The position numbers and the translations under genes are program-made. The notes beneath the pieces were generated by a model. That model saw only the letters and a list, made by a program, of their open reading frames with translations, searched no databases and had not been told where the DNA came from. This document shows, in pieces, positions 1 to 6,218 of a stretch of 13,795 nucleotides of DNA (its first letter is position 1; each line of letters begins with the position of its first letter). The stretch is from DAXETY01 sp051155755 (lineage in GTDB: Bacteria; Desulfobacterota; Desulfobacteria; Desulfobacterales; SG8-13), in contig DAXETY010000054.1 in NCBI GenBank assembly GCA_051155755.1, positions 1-13,795 of the forward strand. The letters run 5' to 3'.

Positions 1-1
1 C

Positions 2-739
2 TTACGGCGACGGCGCGGGCGATTCGGATCCGTTTTCCGCCAGGGGCTTGTCGGCCCGCAGCAGGTAGATGGAAACCCCTTCGTTTTGCCGAATGGCCGC
101 CTTGACCGCCTCCGGGTTCTTGTCGCAGTGCAGCAGGGTCTTCCACGAATACAGGTGCCGGGGCTGGTGGAAGTCGGAGTTGGCCACGTAATTGAATTTT
201 TTAAGCCCCACCACGTTGAACAGGTCATCGCGGTTGGCCACCTCCCACGCATCGAAGAGGTGGGCGAACCGGCTGCGGTTGTTCCACAGGTACATCAGCT
301 GCTGGGTGCCGTCCAGCGATCCGCGATGGGGATGGGGCGCCACGGCGATGGCCCCCTGTTCGTGGATTTGGTTGACGATGGCCTCCACCGACTGCCCCGG
401 CTCCACGTAGTCTTTGATGTCGATGGCCAGGATGTGATAGCCTTGGGTGTCGTTGGTGATTTCCACGCCGGGCATCACCAGCATGCGGTAGGACTCCCAG
501 GCCCGGCGGGTCTCCCGCCAGAGGGCGTGCAGATAATCCGGGAAACGCTCCGGCGTTACGGCCGGCGGATTCTCCAGGGGGTAGCGCTCCCAGGATGCTT
601 CGTCCAGAATGTGATCGGAGATGCCGATCGCATCGAATCCTTTGCGGCCGTAAAGGTCGATGACCTGGGCCAGCGGCAGTTCGCCGTCGCTGAAGGTCGT
701 GTGAATGTGAAAATCACAGAGGAGCCAGTTTCCATTCAT
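2..739 (-). CDS. PHP-domain metal-dependent phosphoesterase
   Basis: A complete 245-aa PHP-domain protein (the polymerase and histidinol phosphatase fold). Such proteins are usually soluble multi-metal phosphoesterases acting on nucleotides or small phosphate esters. The full set of metal ligands is visible: H11-x-H13 with D18, D42-H43, E93 in PGVEITN, H102, H136-P-H138 and D189-x-H191 near the C-terminus. The last 15 residues are a Ser/Pro/Ala tail and look disordered. The ATG at 739 places the HxH motif at the usual distance from the N-terminus, but the ribosome binding site is weak (GGAAA about ten bases upstream). The stop lies at the window edge, so what follows on this strand is unseen. 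It points away from the phosphonate locus and nothing ties it to that pathway. The fold is certain; the substrate is unknown. Confidence 0.88.
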   Translation of the reverse strand: MNGNWLLCDFHIHTTFSDGELPLAQVIDLYGRKGFDAIGISDHILDEASWERYPLENPPAVTPERFPDYLHALWRETRRAWESYRMLVMPGVEITNDTQGYHILAIDIKDYVEPGQSVEAIVNQIHEQGAIAVAPHPHRGSLDGTQQLMYLWNNRSRFAHLFDAWEVANRDDLFNVVGLKKFNYVANSDFHQPRHLYSWKTLLHCDKNPEAVKAAIRQNEGVSIYLLRADKPLAENGSESPAPSP

Positions 740-833
740 CGGCAGATATTTCCGTTTCGAGTTCCGGCTGCGGCAGCCTTAATGCGCAATGAATATATGA
801 TGTTTATTAGACGGGAATTAAGTTCGACAAAGC

Positions 834-854
834 GCGGCGAAAATTATTCGCCGC
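834..854 (-). terminator. Hairpin at the end of the small CxxC gene, terminator candidate
   Basis: An 8-bp perfect stem (834-841 with 847-854, arm GCGGCGAA) closes a 5-base loop that contains the TAA stop of the minus-strand CxxC gene. Read on the minus strand it is followed by GCTTTG, a poor T-tract. It may be a weak intrinsic terminator or a 3'-end stabilising hairpin separating this gene from the PHP gene. Confidence 0.45.
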
Positions 855-1038
855 CCCAGAACTGGTCCTGGCAGTTTTGGCAGATCGCTGAAATGCTATA
901 TTCCAGGCGGGAGAGCGCGGTCCGAAACTCTGTGGCCGGCTGACGGCAAATCTTGCAGGTTCCGGTGGATTTCGCGGTGGAAGACCGCGACAGCACCTTG
1001 GGGGTCAACGAAGAAATCAATTCGTCCAGGCGTTTCAT
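844..1038 (-). CDS. Small double-CxxC putative zinc-binding protein
   Basis: A 64-aa protein with two CxxC pairs, C28-K-I-C31 and C53-Q-N-C56, separated by 21 residues. This is the arrangement of a small zinc ribbon or treble-clef knuckle. The second pair sits in a SISAICQNCQDQFWG context; similar short proteins with an ISG-CQxCQD ending occur in many bacterial and phage genomes, mostly as uncharacterised proteins. I chose the ATG at 1038 over the TTG at 1065 because the longer version adds only a polar, unconserved-looking nine-residue tail. The ribosome binding site is weak. The neighbouring genes give no clue to its role; protein or nucleic-acid contact is possible but unproven. Confidence 0.6.
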   Translation of the reverse strand: MKRLDELISSLTPKVLSRSSTAKSTGTCKICRQPATEFRTALSRLEYSISAICQNCQDQFWGGE

Positions 1039-1167
1039 CTGCGACTCGCTTTTATTGGCACGCAATGGATGAACCTCGCGGAAAAGAAATCAAAAACCAG
1101 GGCAAAAAGCGCAGTGCGTCCGGGGGGGAGAAGCGCCAGCTTTCGATGCCGGTTGCAGTCAAACGGA

Positions 1168-1257
1168 TCACCGCCGGTCGAGGATCAAACCGGCACCGAC
1201 GATAATCCCGATAACTGCGATCAGGATTTGGGAGAGGATGAAAAAATTTTCGAACAT
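1168..1257 (-). CDS. Possible 29-aa single-helix membrane microprotein
   Basis: A 29-residue reading frame starting MFENFF, followed by about 20 hydrophobic residues (I/L/V/A/G) and ending in a charged LDRR. This is the usual plan of a small bacterial membrane peptide: short N-terminus outside, one helix, basic C-terminus in the cytoplasm. GAGG lies a few bases upstream of the ATG at 1257. The open frame extends further upstream to 1383, but that part crosses the strong hairpin at 1295-1329 and has no membrane-protein character, so it is probably not translated. It lies upstream of the CxxC gene on the same strand. Chance occurrence of so short a frame cannot be excluded. Confidence 0.35.
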   Translation of the reverse strand: MFENFFILSQILIAVIGIIVGAGLILDRR

Positions 1258-1294
1258 GCCCTCACACAGTCCTATGATGGAGGTTACGGTAATT

Positions 1295-1329
1295 GGGCGG
1301 TTCGGCCACGAGCGTGGATCGAACCGCCC
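1295..1329. other. Strong two-part intergenic hairpin
   Basis: A 10-bp perfect stem (GGGCGGTTCG at 1295-1304 with its complement at 1320-1329) encloses a second 4-bp stem (CCAC 1306-1309 with GTGG 1314-1317) and a GAGC tetraloop. It lacks a T-tract on either strand, so it is not an obvious intrinsic terminator. It could be a REP-like element, a leader structure for the minus-strand microprotein, or part of a small RNA. It dominates the otherwise gene-poor 1066-1438 spacer, which also holds a weaker 7-bp stem (GTTTGCG 1351-1357 with 1375-1381). Confidence 0.55.
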
Positions 1330-1459
1330 GGAGGAATGATGAAGAACCGCGTTTGCGTTCCGAGGGAAAGAGGCCGCAAACACTGAACCTTAGTATGGCC
1401 CTCAGGGCCTGGATGTCAAATTAGGAATCGATTAAAAATTGCAGATATTTGGAAATACG

Positions 1460-2164
1460 ATGAAAAAATGGGAGAAAACTCCGATTGCCGGCGCCACGAA
1501 ACAAGGGCCTCTGATTCCGAGGCGGCTGGCCTGGCTGTACCTGGCAGCAGAGTTCACGGTATTGTTTGTCGGCATCCCTGTCATTTTCTACCTCCATCGC
1601 CAATTCTTCGGGGCCTTACTCATTCCGTTCATCCTGGCAATCGCCGCCGTGTGTCTGGTTCTGCTGCTCGCCGATAAAAACTTCGATCGCCGCCGGCTGT
1701 TTGATGCCGAAAATTTTTCCCCAAGGCTGCAGGAATCCCTGCTGGTCTTTATTCCATGGGCGGCTGCACTGACGTTGGCCTGGACTCTTTCCAAGCCCCA
1801 AGGATTATTTGCATTTCCCAGAGCCAATTTGCCGCTGTGGGCCGCGGTGATGGTGCTGTATCCGCTGCTTTCGGCCTATCCCCAGGAAATCATTTTCCGC
1901 ACTTTTCTGTTCCACCGCTACCGCTTTCTTTTCCCGGGCCGAAATACCCGCATCGTGGTCAGCGCACTGGCATTCGGCCTGGCCCACCTGTTCTTTGCCA
2001 ACTGGCTGGCACCCACCTTGTCGGCTTTGGGGGGATTTCTCATCGCGGCTACCTACGCCGGGACCGCCTCCACGCTGCAGGCGAGCATTGTCCACGGGCT
2101 GTGGGGCAATCTGGTGTTTACGATCGGGTTGGGGCGGTTTTTTTACGGCGGGGCGATTCCGTAG
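1460..2164 (+). CDS. CPBP (Abi/CAAX) family intramembrane metalloprotease
   Basis: A 234-aa polytopic membrane protein. Hydrophobic segments lie near residues 25-45, 50-72, 93-110, 124-140, 165-180 and 190-218. The CPBP motifs occur in order: Q142-E143-I-I-F-R147 (family form EExxxR), F172-G-L-A-H176 (FxxxH) and H212-G-L-W-G-N216 (HxxxN). In this family these residues form the glutamyl/metal active site in the membrane, and members process membrane-bound or prenylated proteins or bacteriocins. The first glutamate of motif 1 is Gln here, while the second glutamate, both histidines and the asparagine are kept. The ATG at 1460 has GGAAA at a good distance and is preferred to the upstream TTG at 1439. 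No neighbour identifies a substrate. Confidence 0.82.
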   Translation: MKKWEKTPIAGATKQGPLIPRRLAWLYLAAEFTVLFVGIPVIFYLHRQFFGALLIPFILAIAAVCLVLLLADKNFDRRRLFDAENFSPRLQESLLVFIPWAAALTLAWTLSKPQGLFAFPRANLPLWAAVMVLYPLLSAYPQEIIFRTFLFHRYRFLFPGRNTRIVVSALAFGLAHLFFANWLAPTLSALGGFLIAATYAGTASTLQASIVHGLWGNLVFTIGLGRFFYGGAIP

Positions 2165-2181
2165 ATATGGGCGAAATCAAT

Positions 2182-2217
2182 AAAATCCCCCCCTGTCCCC
2201 CCTTTAATTTAAGGCGG
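2182..2217 (-). repeat. Dispersed G/C-run repeat, inverted copy
   Basis: AAAATCCCCCC, a short spacer and a second C-run followed by TTTAATTTAAGGCGG form the reverse complement of the element at 10997-11032, with some divergence in the right half. It sits 17 bases after the CPBP stop codon. Its C-tracts followed by a short A/T core and G-tract can fold back, so it may act as a structured 3' end for the CPBP transcript. Elements of this plan (TTTTTCAAAG flanked by long C- and G-runs, ending in AGGGGGATTTT) are common between genes in many bacterial genomes. Confidence 0.6.
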
Positions 2218-2349
2218 TACGCTGGATGGGATGAGAATTTCCAGGGGTTGTGATAAAATGGGTGTTGTGCCATTCCGCGACAGGCTCGGGATGCACGGAG
2301 TTTGTATATTCTAAGGGTTCGATTCGGCCGGGGTTGCAGCGCTGCGGAC

Positions 2350-3048
2350 ATGATCCCTATTTTGTATTTTCCCATCGCGTTTGCCGGGATCCGCGCAGTG
2401 GTATCCGGGCAGGTGCGAAGAAGCATCCGGTATGGAATCGCCCTGTCGGCCACCGAAGCGGTCGCACGCGTTACCGGCTTTCTGACCTCCAGCATCGTCG
2501 ATGTCACCTTGAACGTGCTGGTTATCACGGCGGCCGTGTTCTGGGCGCCCCGCTGGTTCAGCGATGCGACCGCCGTGTTGATCGTCTGTTCGGTGTACGC
2601 CGGCTCCATGCTGCACGGCGGCGGCAAACTGCTTTACAACGCGCGGTTTTTGCGGGTCCTGTGCAAACATCACCACCTCAACCTCAAGCGGCTGCTCTAC
2701 GAGGAAATCTACCACTCGGCCCACCGGCAGGCCTGTGAGCGCATCGGCAAGCTGGGGGTTTTGAAACGGGCCTTCTATACGCTGGGCCGGGGGCCAAGCG
2801 CGGAATGCATCGCACGTCAGATCGCCGCAACCGCCGTGCCCTTGATCTGGCGGCGCATCCTGATGCGGGCGTCCATCGCAGTTGTAACGATTATCATCTA
2901 CGTAATCGTTTTCCGGTTCCTGGTGGCACCGTTTCTGATCCGTCAGTCCACGGCCATGAATCTGTTTCAGGCCTTTGTCTGGCCGTTCGCCTATTCCATC
3001 GATTATTTCCTGGGCACCTCCCTGACCGCGCTGATCCATTCCGCCTGA
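2350..3048 (+). CDS. Uncharacterised multi-pass inner-membrane protein
   Basis: I do not recognise this 232-aa protein. It has hydrophobic stretches at the N-terminus (about residues 1-16), around 35-75, and a strong pair near 175-200 and 203-225. The central part (about 85-170) is hydrophilic, basic and rich in Arg, Lys and His (for example CKHHHLNLKR), probably a cytoplasmic domain. There is no signal for a transporter or enzyme motif. The ATG at 2350 is the first good start. A TTG at 2302 would add 16 residues without clear membrane character. Shine-Dalgarno matches are weak for both. It follows the CPBP gene after 185 bases holding the dispersed repeat, so co-transcription is uncertain. 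Long, even coding character across the frame supports a real gene. Confidence 0.65.
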   Translation: MIPILYFPIAFAGIRAVVSGQVRRSIRYGIALSATEAVARVTGFLTSSIVDVTLNVLVITAAVFWAPRWFSDATAVLIVCSVYAGSMLHGGGKLLYNARFLRVLCKHHHLNLKRLLYEEIYHSAHRQACERIGKLGVLKRAFYTLGRGPSAECIARQIAATAVPLIWRRILMRASIAVVTIIIYVIVFRFLVAPFLIRQSTAMNLFQAFVWPFAYSIDYFLGTSLTALIHSA

Positions 3049-3090
3049 ACGCAATTTCCATAAGCCTTGGTTATATTTTTGCGACGTTTT

Positions 3091-3140
3091 ATAAGATCGG
3101 CTCACCAATATCTAACCCCGGGTTAATATCGGCCTAATGC
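3091..3140 (+). promoter_or_regulatory. Phased TAA direct-repeat array upstream of phnX (Pho-box-like)
   Basis: Five units begin at 3092 (TAA), 3102 (TCA, degenerate), 3113 (TAA), 3124 (TAA) and 3135 (TAA), with spacings 10, 11, 11 and 11 bases. The last unit lies in GCCTAATGC (3132-3140). Array and spacing match the one upstream of phnC. One unit per helical turn is typical of tandem dimer binding by PhoB/PhoP-type response regulators, whose boxes are direct repeats with an 11-base period. A weak -10-like TACGAAT follows at 3149-3155. The phosphate-regulon assignment is inference from periodicity and gene content. Confidence 0.5.
3113..3125. promoter_or_regulatory. Candidate LysR box (perfect 13-bp palindrome)
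   Basis: TAACCC-C-GGGTTA is a perfect inverted repeat with one central base and fits the T-N11-A form of LysR-type recognition sites. ATAT flanks both arms, with one extra C on the left, extending the dyad. It lies about 115 bases upstream of the phnX start and overlaps two units of the phased array. The LysR gene is the second gene downstream, so local control is likely. In the phnC leader a weaker T-N11-A match (TTA/TAA arms) lies at 5117-5130. Confidence 0.45.
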
Positions 3141-3238
3141 GGCTGGCTTACGAATGCGGACCAACTTTCGAGCGGAAGACAGGGCCCACGATGCCGTTTG
3201 GCGAACCTGAAGCATAACCCACAGCCGGGAGTGACAGG

Positions 3239-4081
3239 ATGGACAGCGACCACTGCAAACGCCCCTATACCGGCCCGGTGCAGGCCGTCATCCTGGACTG
3301 GGCCGGCACGGCCGTGGACTACGGCAGCATCGGGCCGGTGGCTGTGTTCCTGGAGGTCTTCGATCATTTCGATGTGCCCGTGACAACCGACGAGGCCCGC
3401 CGTTTCATGGGCCTGGCCAAAAAAGAGCATATCCGCCGGATGTGCGCGCTGGAATCGGTGCGCACCCGCTGGCAAGCTCAACACGGCCGCGAGCCGCAGG
3501 AAACCGACGTGGAGGCCATGTACCGCGAAACCGAAAAGCGCATGGTGGCCGCCATCGCCGCTCACGCCGATCCCATCTTCGGGTTGTTGGACACCGTGGC
3601 CGAATTGCGGCGGCGCAACATTCAGATCGGCTCGACCACCGGCTACACCGCGCCGATGATGGCTGCAATGAAGCCGGCGGCGGCGGCCAAGGGGTATATG
3701 CCCGACGTGGTGGTGTGCGCCTCGGACGTTCCGGCCGGCCGGCCTCATCCGTGGATGTGCTACAAAAACGCCATCGACCTGCAGGTCTACCCCCTGGAAG
3801 CCGTGGTGAAGATCGGCGACACGGTCAGCGACATCCTGGAGGGGTGCAACGCCGGCATGTGGACGATCGGATTGACGCGCAGCGGCAACGAACTCGGGCT
3901 GACCGAAGCGCAAACCCGCAAGCTTGCCGCCGAAGAACTCGAAGGCCGGCTGGCGGAAATCCGGCAGCGCTTTACAGCAGCCGGCGCCGACTACACGGCC
4001 GAGGGCATCTGGGCGGTCATGCCGCTGATCGAAAAGATCGAGCTGCGTCTGGCAGCGGGCGAAACACCCGGGCCGTCCTGA
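3239..4081 (+). CDS. phnX: Phosphonoacetaldehyde hydrolase (phosphonatase)
   Basis: This 280-aa HAD-superfamily enzyme hydrolyses phosphonoacetaldehyde to acetaldehyde and phosphate in the cytoplasm, the C-P cleaving step of AEP degradation. Every catalytic residue known from the Bacillus cereus enzyme is present at a constant offset of +8: nucleophile D20 in DWAGT (with the family's Ala at +2), M57, Schiff-base K61 and H64 in the cap domain, Y136 in the TTGY motif, R168 in GRPHP, and D194 in IGDT. Length is as expected for the family (about 265-280). The ATG at 3239 has GGGAG eight bases upstream. It is the first gene of the phosphonate locus, behind a putative regulatory array, and is separated from lysR by 82 bases containing a hairpin. 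Unlike the HAD protein at 9047, nothing in it is unusual. Confidence 0.96.
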   Translation: MDSDHCKRPYTGPVQAVILDWAGTAVDYGSIGPVAVFLEVFDHFDVPVTTDEARRFMGLAKKEHIRRMCALESVRTRWQAQHGREPQETDVEAMYRETEKRMVAAIAAHADPIFGLLDTVAELRRRNIQIGSTTGYTAPMMAAMKPAAAAKGYMPDVVVCASDVPAGRPHPWMCYKNAIDLQVYPLEAVVKIGDTVSDILEGCNAGMWTIGLTRSGNELGLTEAQTRKLAAEELEGRLAEIRQRFTAAGADYTAEGIWAVMPLIEKIELRLAAGETPGPS

Positions 4082-4082
4082 A

Positions 4083-4105
4083 CCGGCTGCACCGGAACCA
4101 GCCGG
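4083..4105 (+). other. Hairpin between phnX and lysR
   Basis: A 7-bp perfect stem (CCGGCTG 4083-4089 with 4099-4105) with a 9-base loop starts directly after the phnX stop codon. There is no T-tract after it, so it is more likely a 3' stabilising or partial attenuating structure than an intrinsic terminator. Confidence 0.4.
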
Positions 4106-4163
4106 CAACCGATCCCGCCGGCACTGTTGCGCAGGAACCGACAGTCACCGATGAAGGCCAGCG

Positions 4164-5090
4164 ATGACACCCAACCGTTGCGATCCGTTCCAACTGAATT
4201 TTTCTCAAATCCGGATCTTTCACGCGGTGGTGAAATGCGGCAATTATTCCCGGGCCGCGGAGCATCTGGACATCAGCCAGCCGGCCGTCTCCCTGCAGAT
4301 CAAATCCATGGAGCAGAAGATCGGCAAACATCTGCTGCACAGAAAGGGCCGTCAGGTGATCCTGACCGAAGCCGGCCGCCGGGTCATGCGTTCGGCCAGC
4401 CAGATCGTATCGTTGATGACCGAACTAAACGCCACCATCGACTCGCAGGCGGCGGTCCACACGGGCCAGGTGACCATCGGCATCACCAGCCCGTATTTTC
4501 TGAAACTTGCCGCGGCATTGATCCACCGATTTCCAGAGATGCGCATCCACATCCTGCTCAGCAACACCGAAGAGATGTACGATCACCTCAATCATTTCCG
4601 GGTGGAAACCGCGTTTGTGACCCAGACCACCCCCCGGCGCGGTTTTTTCAACCATCGCTTTTTCGAACAGCGCATCTATGCCTGCCTGCCGCAAGATCAC
4701 CCCTGGACCGCCCAGGAAACCGTCGGGTTGGAAGAGTTCTGCCAGGAGCCCTTGATCTACCGGGAAACGGGTTCGATGACCCAGCGCATCTTCGAAAAGG
4801 CGGTGGCAACCCACGGGCTCGAACCGGCGGTGGCCCTGCGGGTTTCGACCCGGGAAGCCGTAAAGGAAGCGGTCGCTTCCGGCCTGGGCTTCGGATTTGT
4901 CTTCGATGTGGAGTTCGGGTGCGATGCGCGCCTGGCGGCCGTGCCCATCAGCGATGCGGATCTGCGGGCCTGGCAGTACCTGGTCTGTATGGAAAACCTG
5001 GAACAGACCCGGCTGGTCCAGGATCTGATCCGCATCGCCGATGCATTTTCGCCGGCCGGTGACCTGCCGGCGACATCCCGCCGGTATTAA
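4164..5090 (+). CDS. LysR-type regulator of phosphonate catabolism
   Basis: A 308-aa LysR-family transcription factor. The N-terminal winged helix-turn-helix (about residues 11-70) is canonical: FSQIRIFHAVVKCGNYSRAA, SQPAVSLQIK, GKHLLHRKGR and LTEAGRR. A linker helix follows, then the two-lobed effector-binding domain from about residue 100 (GQVTIGITSPYF) to 295. Family members of this kind next to phnW/phnX/phnCDE are known as AEP-catabolism-associated LysR regulators. They presumably sense the phosphonate or an intermediate and activate the locus. The ATG at 4164 has GAAGG seven bases upstream. It lies between phnX and the transporter on the same strand, not divergently as many LysR genes do. 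Candidate binding sites are at 3113-3125 and, weaker, 5117-5130. The family is certain; the effector is inferred. Confidence 0.9.
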   Translation: MTPNRCDPFQLNFSQIRIFHAVVKCGNYSRAAEHLDISQPAVSLQIKSMEQKIGKHLLHRKGRQVILTEAGRRVMRSASQIVSLMTELNATIDSQAAVHTGQVTIGITSPYFLKLAAALIHRFPEMRIHILLSNTEEMYDHLNHFRVETAFVTQTTPRRGFFNHRFFEQRIYACLPQDHPWTAQETVGLEEFCQEPLIYRETGSMTQRIFEKAVATHGLEPAVALRVSTREAVKEAVASGLGFGFVFDVEFGCDARLAAVPISDADLRAWQYLVCMENLEQTRLVQDLIRIADAFSPAGDLPATSRRY

Positions 5091-5116
5091 CTGCGCTTAT
5101 ACATTCACTCGAAAGA

Positions 5117-5166
5117 TTAACATCCACTAATGAAAAAGTAATTCACGCCTAATGCAGGGCTAACAC
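5117..5166 (+). promoter_or_regulatory. Phased TAA direct-repeat array upstream of phnC (Pho-box-like)
   Basis: Five TAA units start at 5118, 5128, 5139, 5150 and 5161, with spacings 10, 11, 11 and 11 bases, all exact. The fourth lies in GCCTAATGC (5147-5155), identical to a 9-mer in the phnX array, and in both arrays TAAT precedes it by the same distance. The region is distinctly AT-richer than its surroundings. A poor -10-like CATAGC follows at 5173-5178, where a PhoB-type promoter would have it. Placement marks the start of a phnCDE-led transcript independent of phnX-lysR. Confidence 0.55.
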
Positions 5167-5180
5167 CACCGGCATAGCTA

Positions 5181-5208
5181 GTGCCATCACTTCTCCGTGG
5201 ATGGGCAC
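5181..5208 (+). other. Leader hairpin before phnC
   Basis: GTGCCATC (5181-5188) pairs with GAT-G-GGCAC (5200-5208), leaving one bulged G and an 11-base loop. If transcription starts just after the array, this hairpin would be at the 5' end of the phnC mRNA, where such structures protect against decay. The remaining leader to 5297 shows no recognisable riboswitch. Confidence 0.35.
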
Positions 5209-5297
5209 CAGCGGCTTGTCCGGGATCATGGAGCGAAGAACCTTACACCGCAACCGTCAAGTAACATCACGACCGCAAGGACCCGGGACCGGCGCTT

Positions 5298-6107
5298 ATG
5301 CTCAAACTGGAAAATCTCTGCAAACACTTCGGCGAGGTCAAGGCGGTCGATGCGATTAACCTGGACATCGAGGCGGGCACGATGGTGGGTATCATCGGCC
5401 GGTCCGGCGCCGGCAAATCCACGCTGCTGCGGCTGATCAACCGACTGATCGACCCCACCTCCGGACGCATCGAATTCAACGGCACCGACGTCGGTTCGCT
5501 GCGGGGCCGGGAGCTGCTGCGCTGGCGCGCGCGCTGTGCCATGATTTTTCAACAGTTCAACCTGGTCCACCGCCTGGACGTGCTCACCAACGTGCTGGTC
5601 GGACGGCTGGGGTACCACCGCACCCTGCCCACGCTGCTGCGAATCTTTTCCCGCAAGGAAAAAGCCATGGCCATTCAGGCCTTGGAGCGCCTGGACATGG
5701 CCCAGACCGCCCTGCAGCGGGCCGACACCCTGTCCGGGGGCCAGCAGCAGCGGGTGGCCATTGCCCGCGCCCTGGTGCAGGAACCCCGCCTCATGCTGGC
5801 CGACGAACCCATCGCCTCGCTGGACCCCCACAACGCCACCAAGGTCATGGAGGCGCTCAAAGGCATCCACCGGGAAGTCGGCATCACGGTGATCTGCAAC
5901 CTTCATCACCTCGACACGGCCCGCAGTTACTGTGAGCGCATCATCGGCATGCAGGCCGGCACAGTCGTATTCGACGGCCCCCCGGAGGCGCTGACGGTGG
6001 AAAAGGCCGTGGAAATCTACGGCGCCGAGGGCGACAGCGAAGAGCTCCAGGAGGCGCTGGGAAAGAAGCCGGCCGATGCGGAGCGGCGCTGGGCCACGGC
6101 GGGCTGA
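5298..6107 (+). CDS. phnC: Phosphonate ABC transporter, ATP-binding protein
   Basis: The 269-aa cytoplasmic ATPase of the phosphonate importer. All ABC motifs are present: Walker A GRSGAGKST (residues 34-42), Q-loop Q85-Q86, signature LSGGQQQR (145-152), Walker B LMLADE (165-170), D-loop SLDP and switch histidine H203 in CNLHHLD, the NLH form usual for PhnC. The C-terminal 40 residues (YGAEGDSEELQEAL and a basic, Ala-rich tail) extend slightly past the usual end. The start ATG at 5298 gives the family N-terminus MLKLENL, but the only good Shine-Dalgarno (AAGGA at 5275-5279) is too far away, so translation may be modest. It heads the transporter genes behind its own regulatory array. Confidence 0.95.
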   Translation: MLKLENLCKHFGEVKAVDAINLDIEAGTMVGIIGRSGAGKSTLLRLINRLIDPTSGRIEFNGTDVGSLRGRELLRWRARCAMIFQQFNLVHRLDVLTNVLVGRLGYHRTLPTLLRIFSRKEKAMAIQALERLDMAQTALQRADTLSGGQQQRVAIARALVQEPRLMLADEPIASLDPHNATKVMEALKGIHREVGITVICNLHHLDTARSYCERIIGMQAGTVVFDGPPEALTVEKAVEIYGAEGDSEELQEALGKKPADAERRWATAG

Positions 6108-6123
6108 AGGCCGGCATTTTTAA

Positions 6124-6143
6124 AGCGCTCCGGAGCGGACGCT
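6124..6143 (+). other. Short hairpin between phnC and phnD
   Basis: AGCG (6124-6127) and TCCG (6129-6132) pair with CGGA (6136-6139) and CGCT (6140-6143), leaving one bulged C and a GAG loop. It is preceded by TTTTTAAA rather than followed by a T-run. It may stabilise the upstream or downstream message; function is unknown. Confidence 0.3.
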
Positions 6144-6218
6144 GATTCCAAAAGTTAAGTGCTTCGCAAGCAATTGCGCAATCAACATCTCGCAACAATC
6201 AAAAGGGAGGAAACACCG

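Noticed and set aside
86..943. Long plus-strand open frame opposite the PHP gene
   Set aside because: It is the antisense shadow of the PHP gene; composition is His/Val/Gly/Pro-rich without domain features, while the minus strand carries a full metal-ligand set.
3134..4108. 324-aa minus-strand open frame opposite phnX
   Set aside because: Shadow of phnX in GC-rich DNA; no recognisable domain and phnX has every catalytic residue.
5167..5297. Riboswitch in the phnC leader
   Set aside because: Only one simple hairpin is visible; no conserved riboswitch core could be recognised.
6159..6218. GTG start for phnD at 6159
   Set aside because: It would place 20 polar residues before the signal peptide, and the AGGGAGG just before the ATG at 6219 fits far better.
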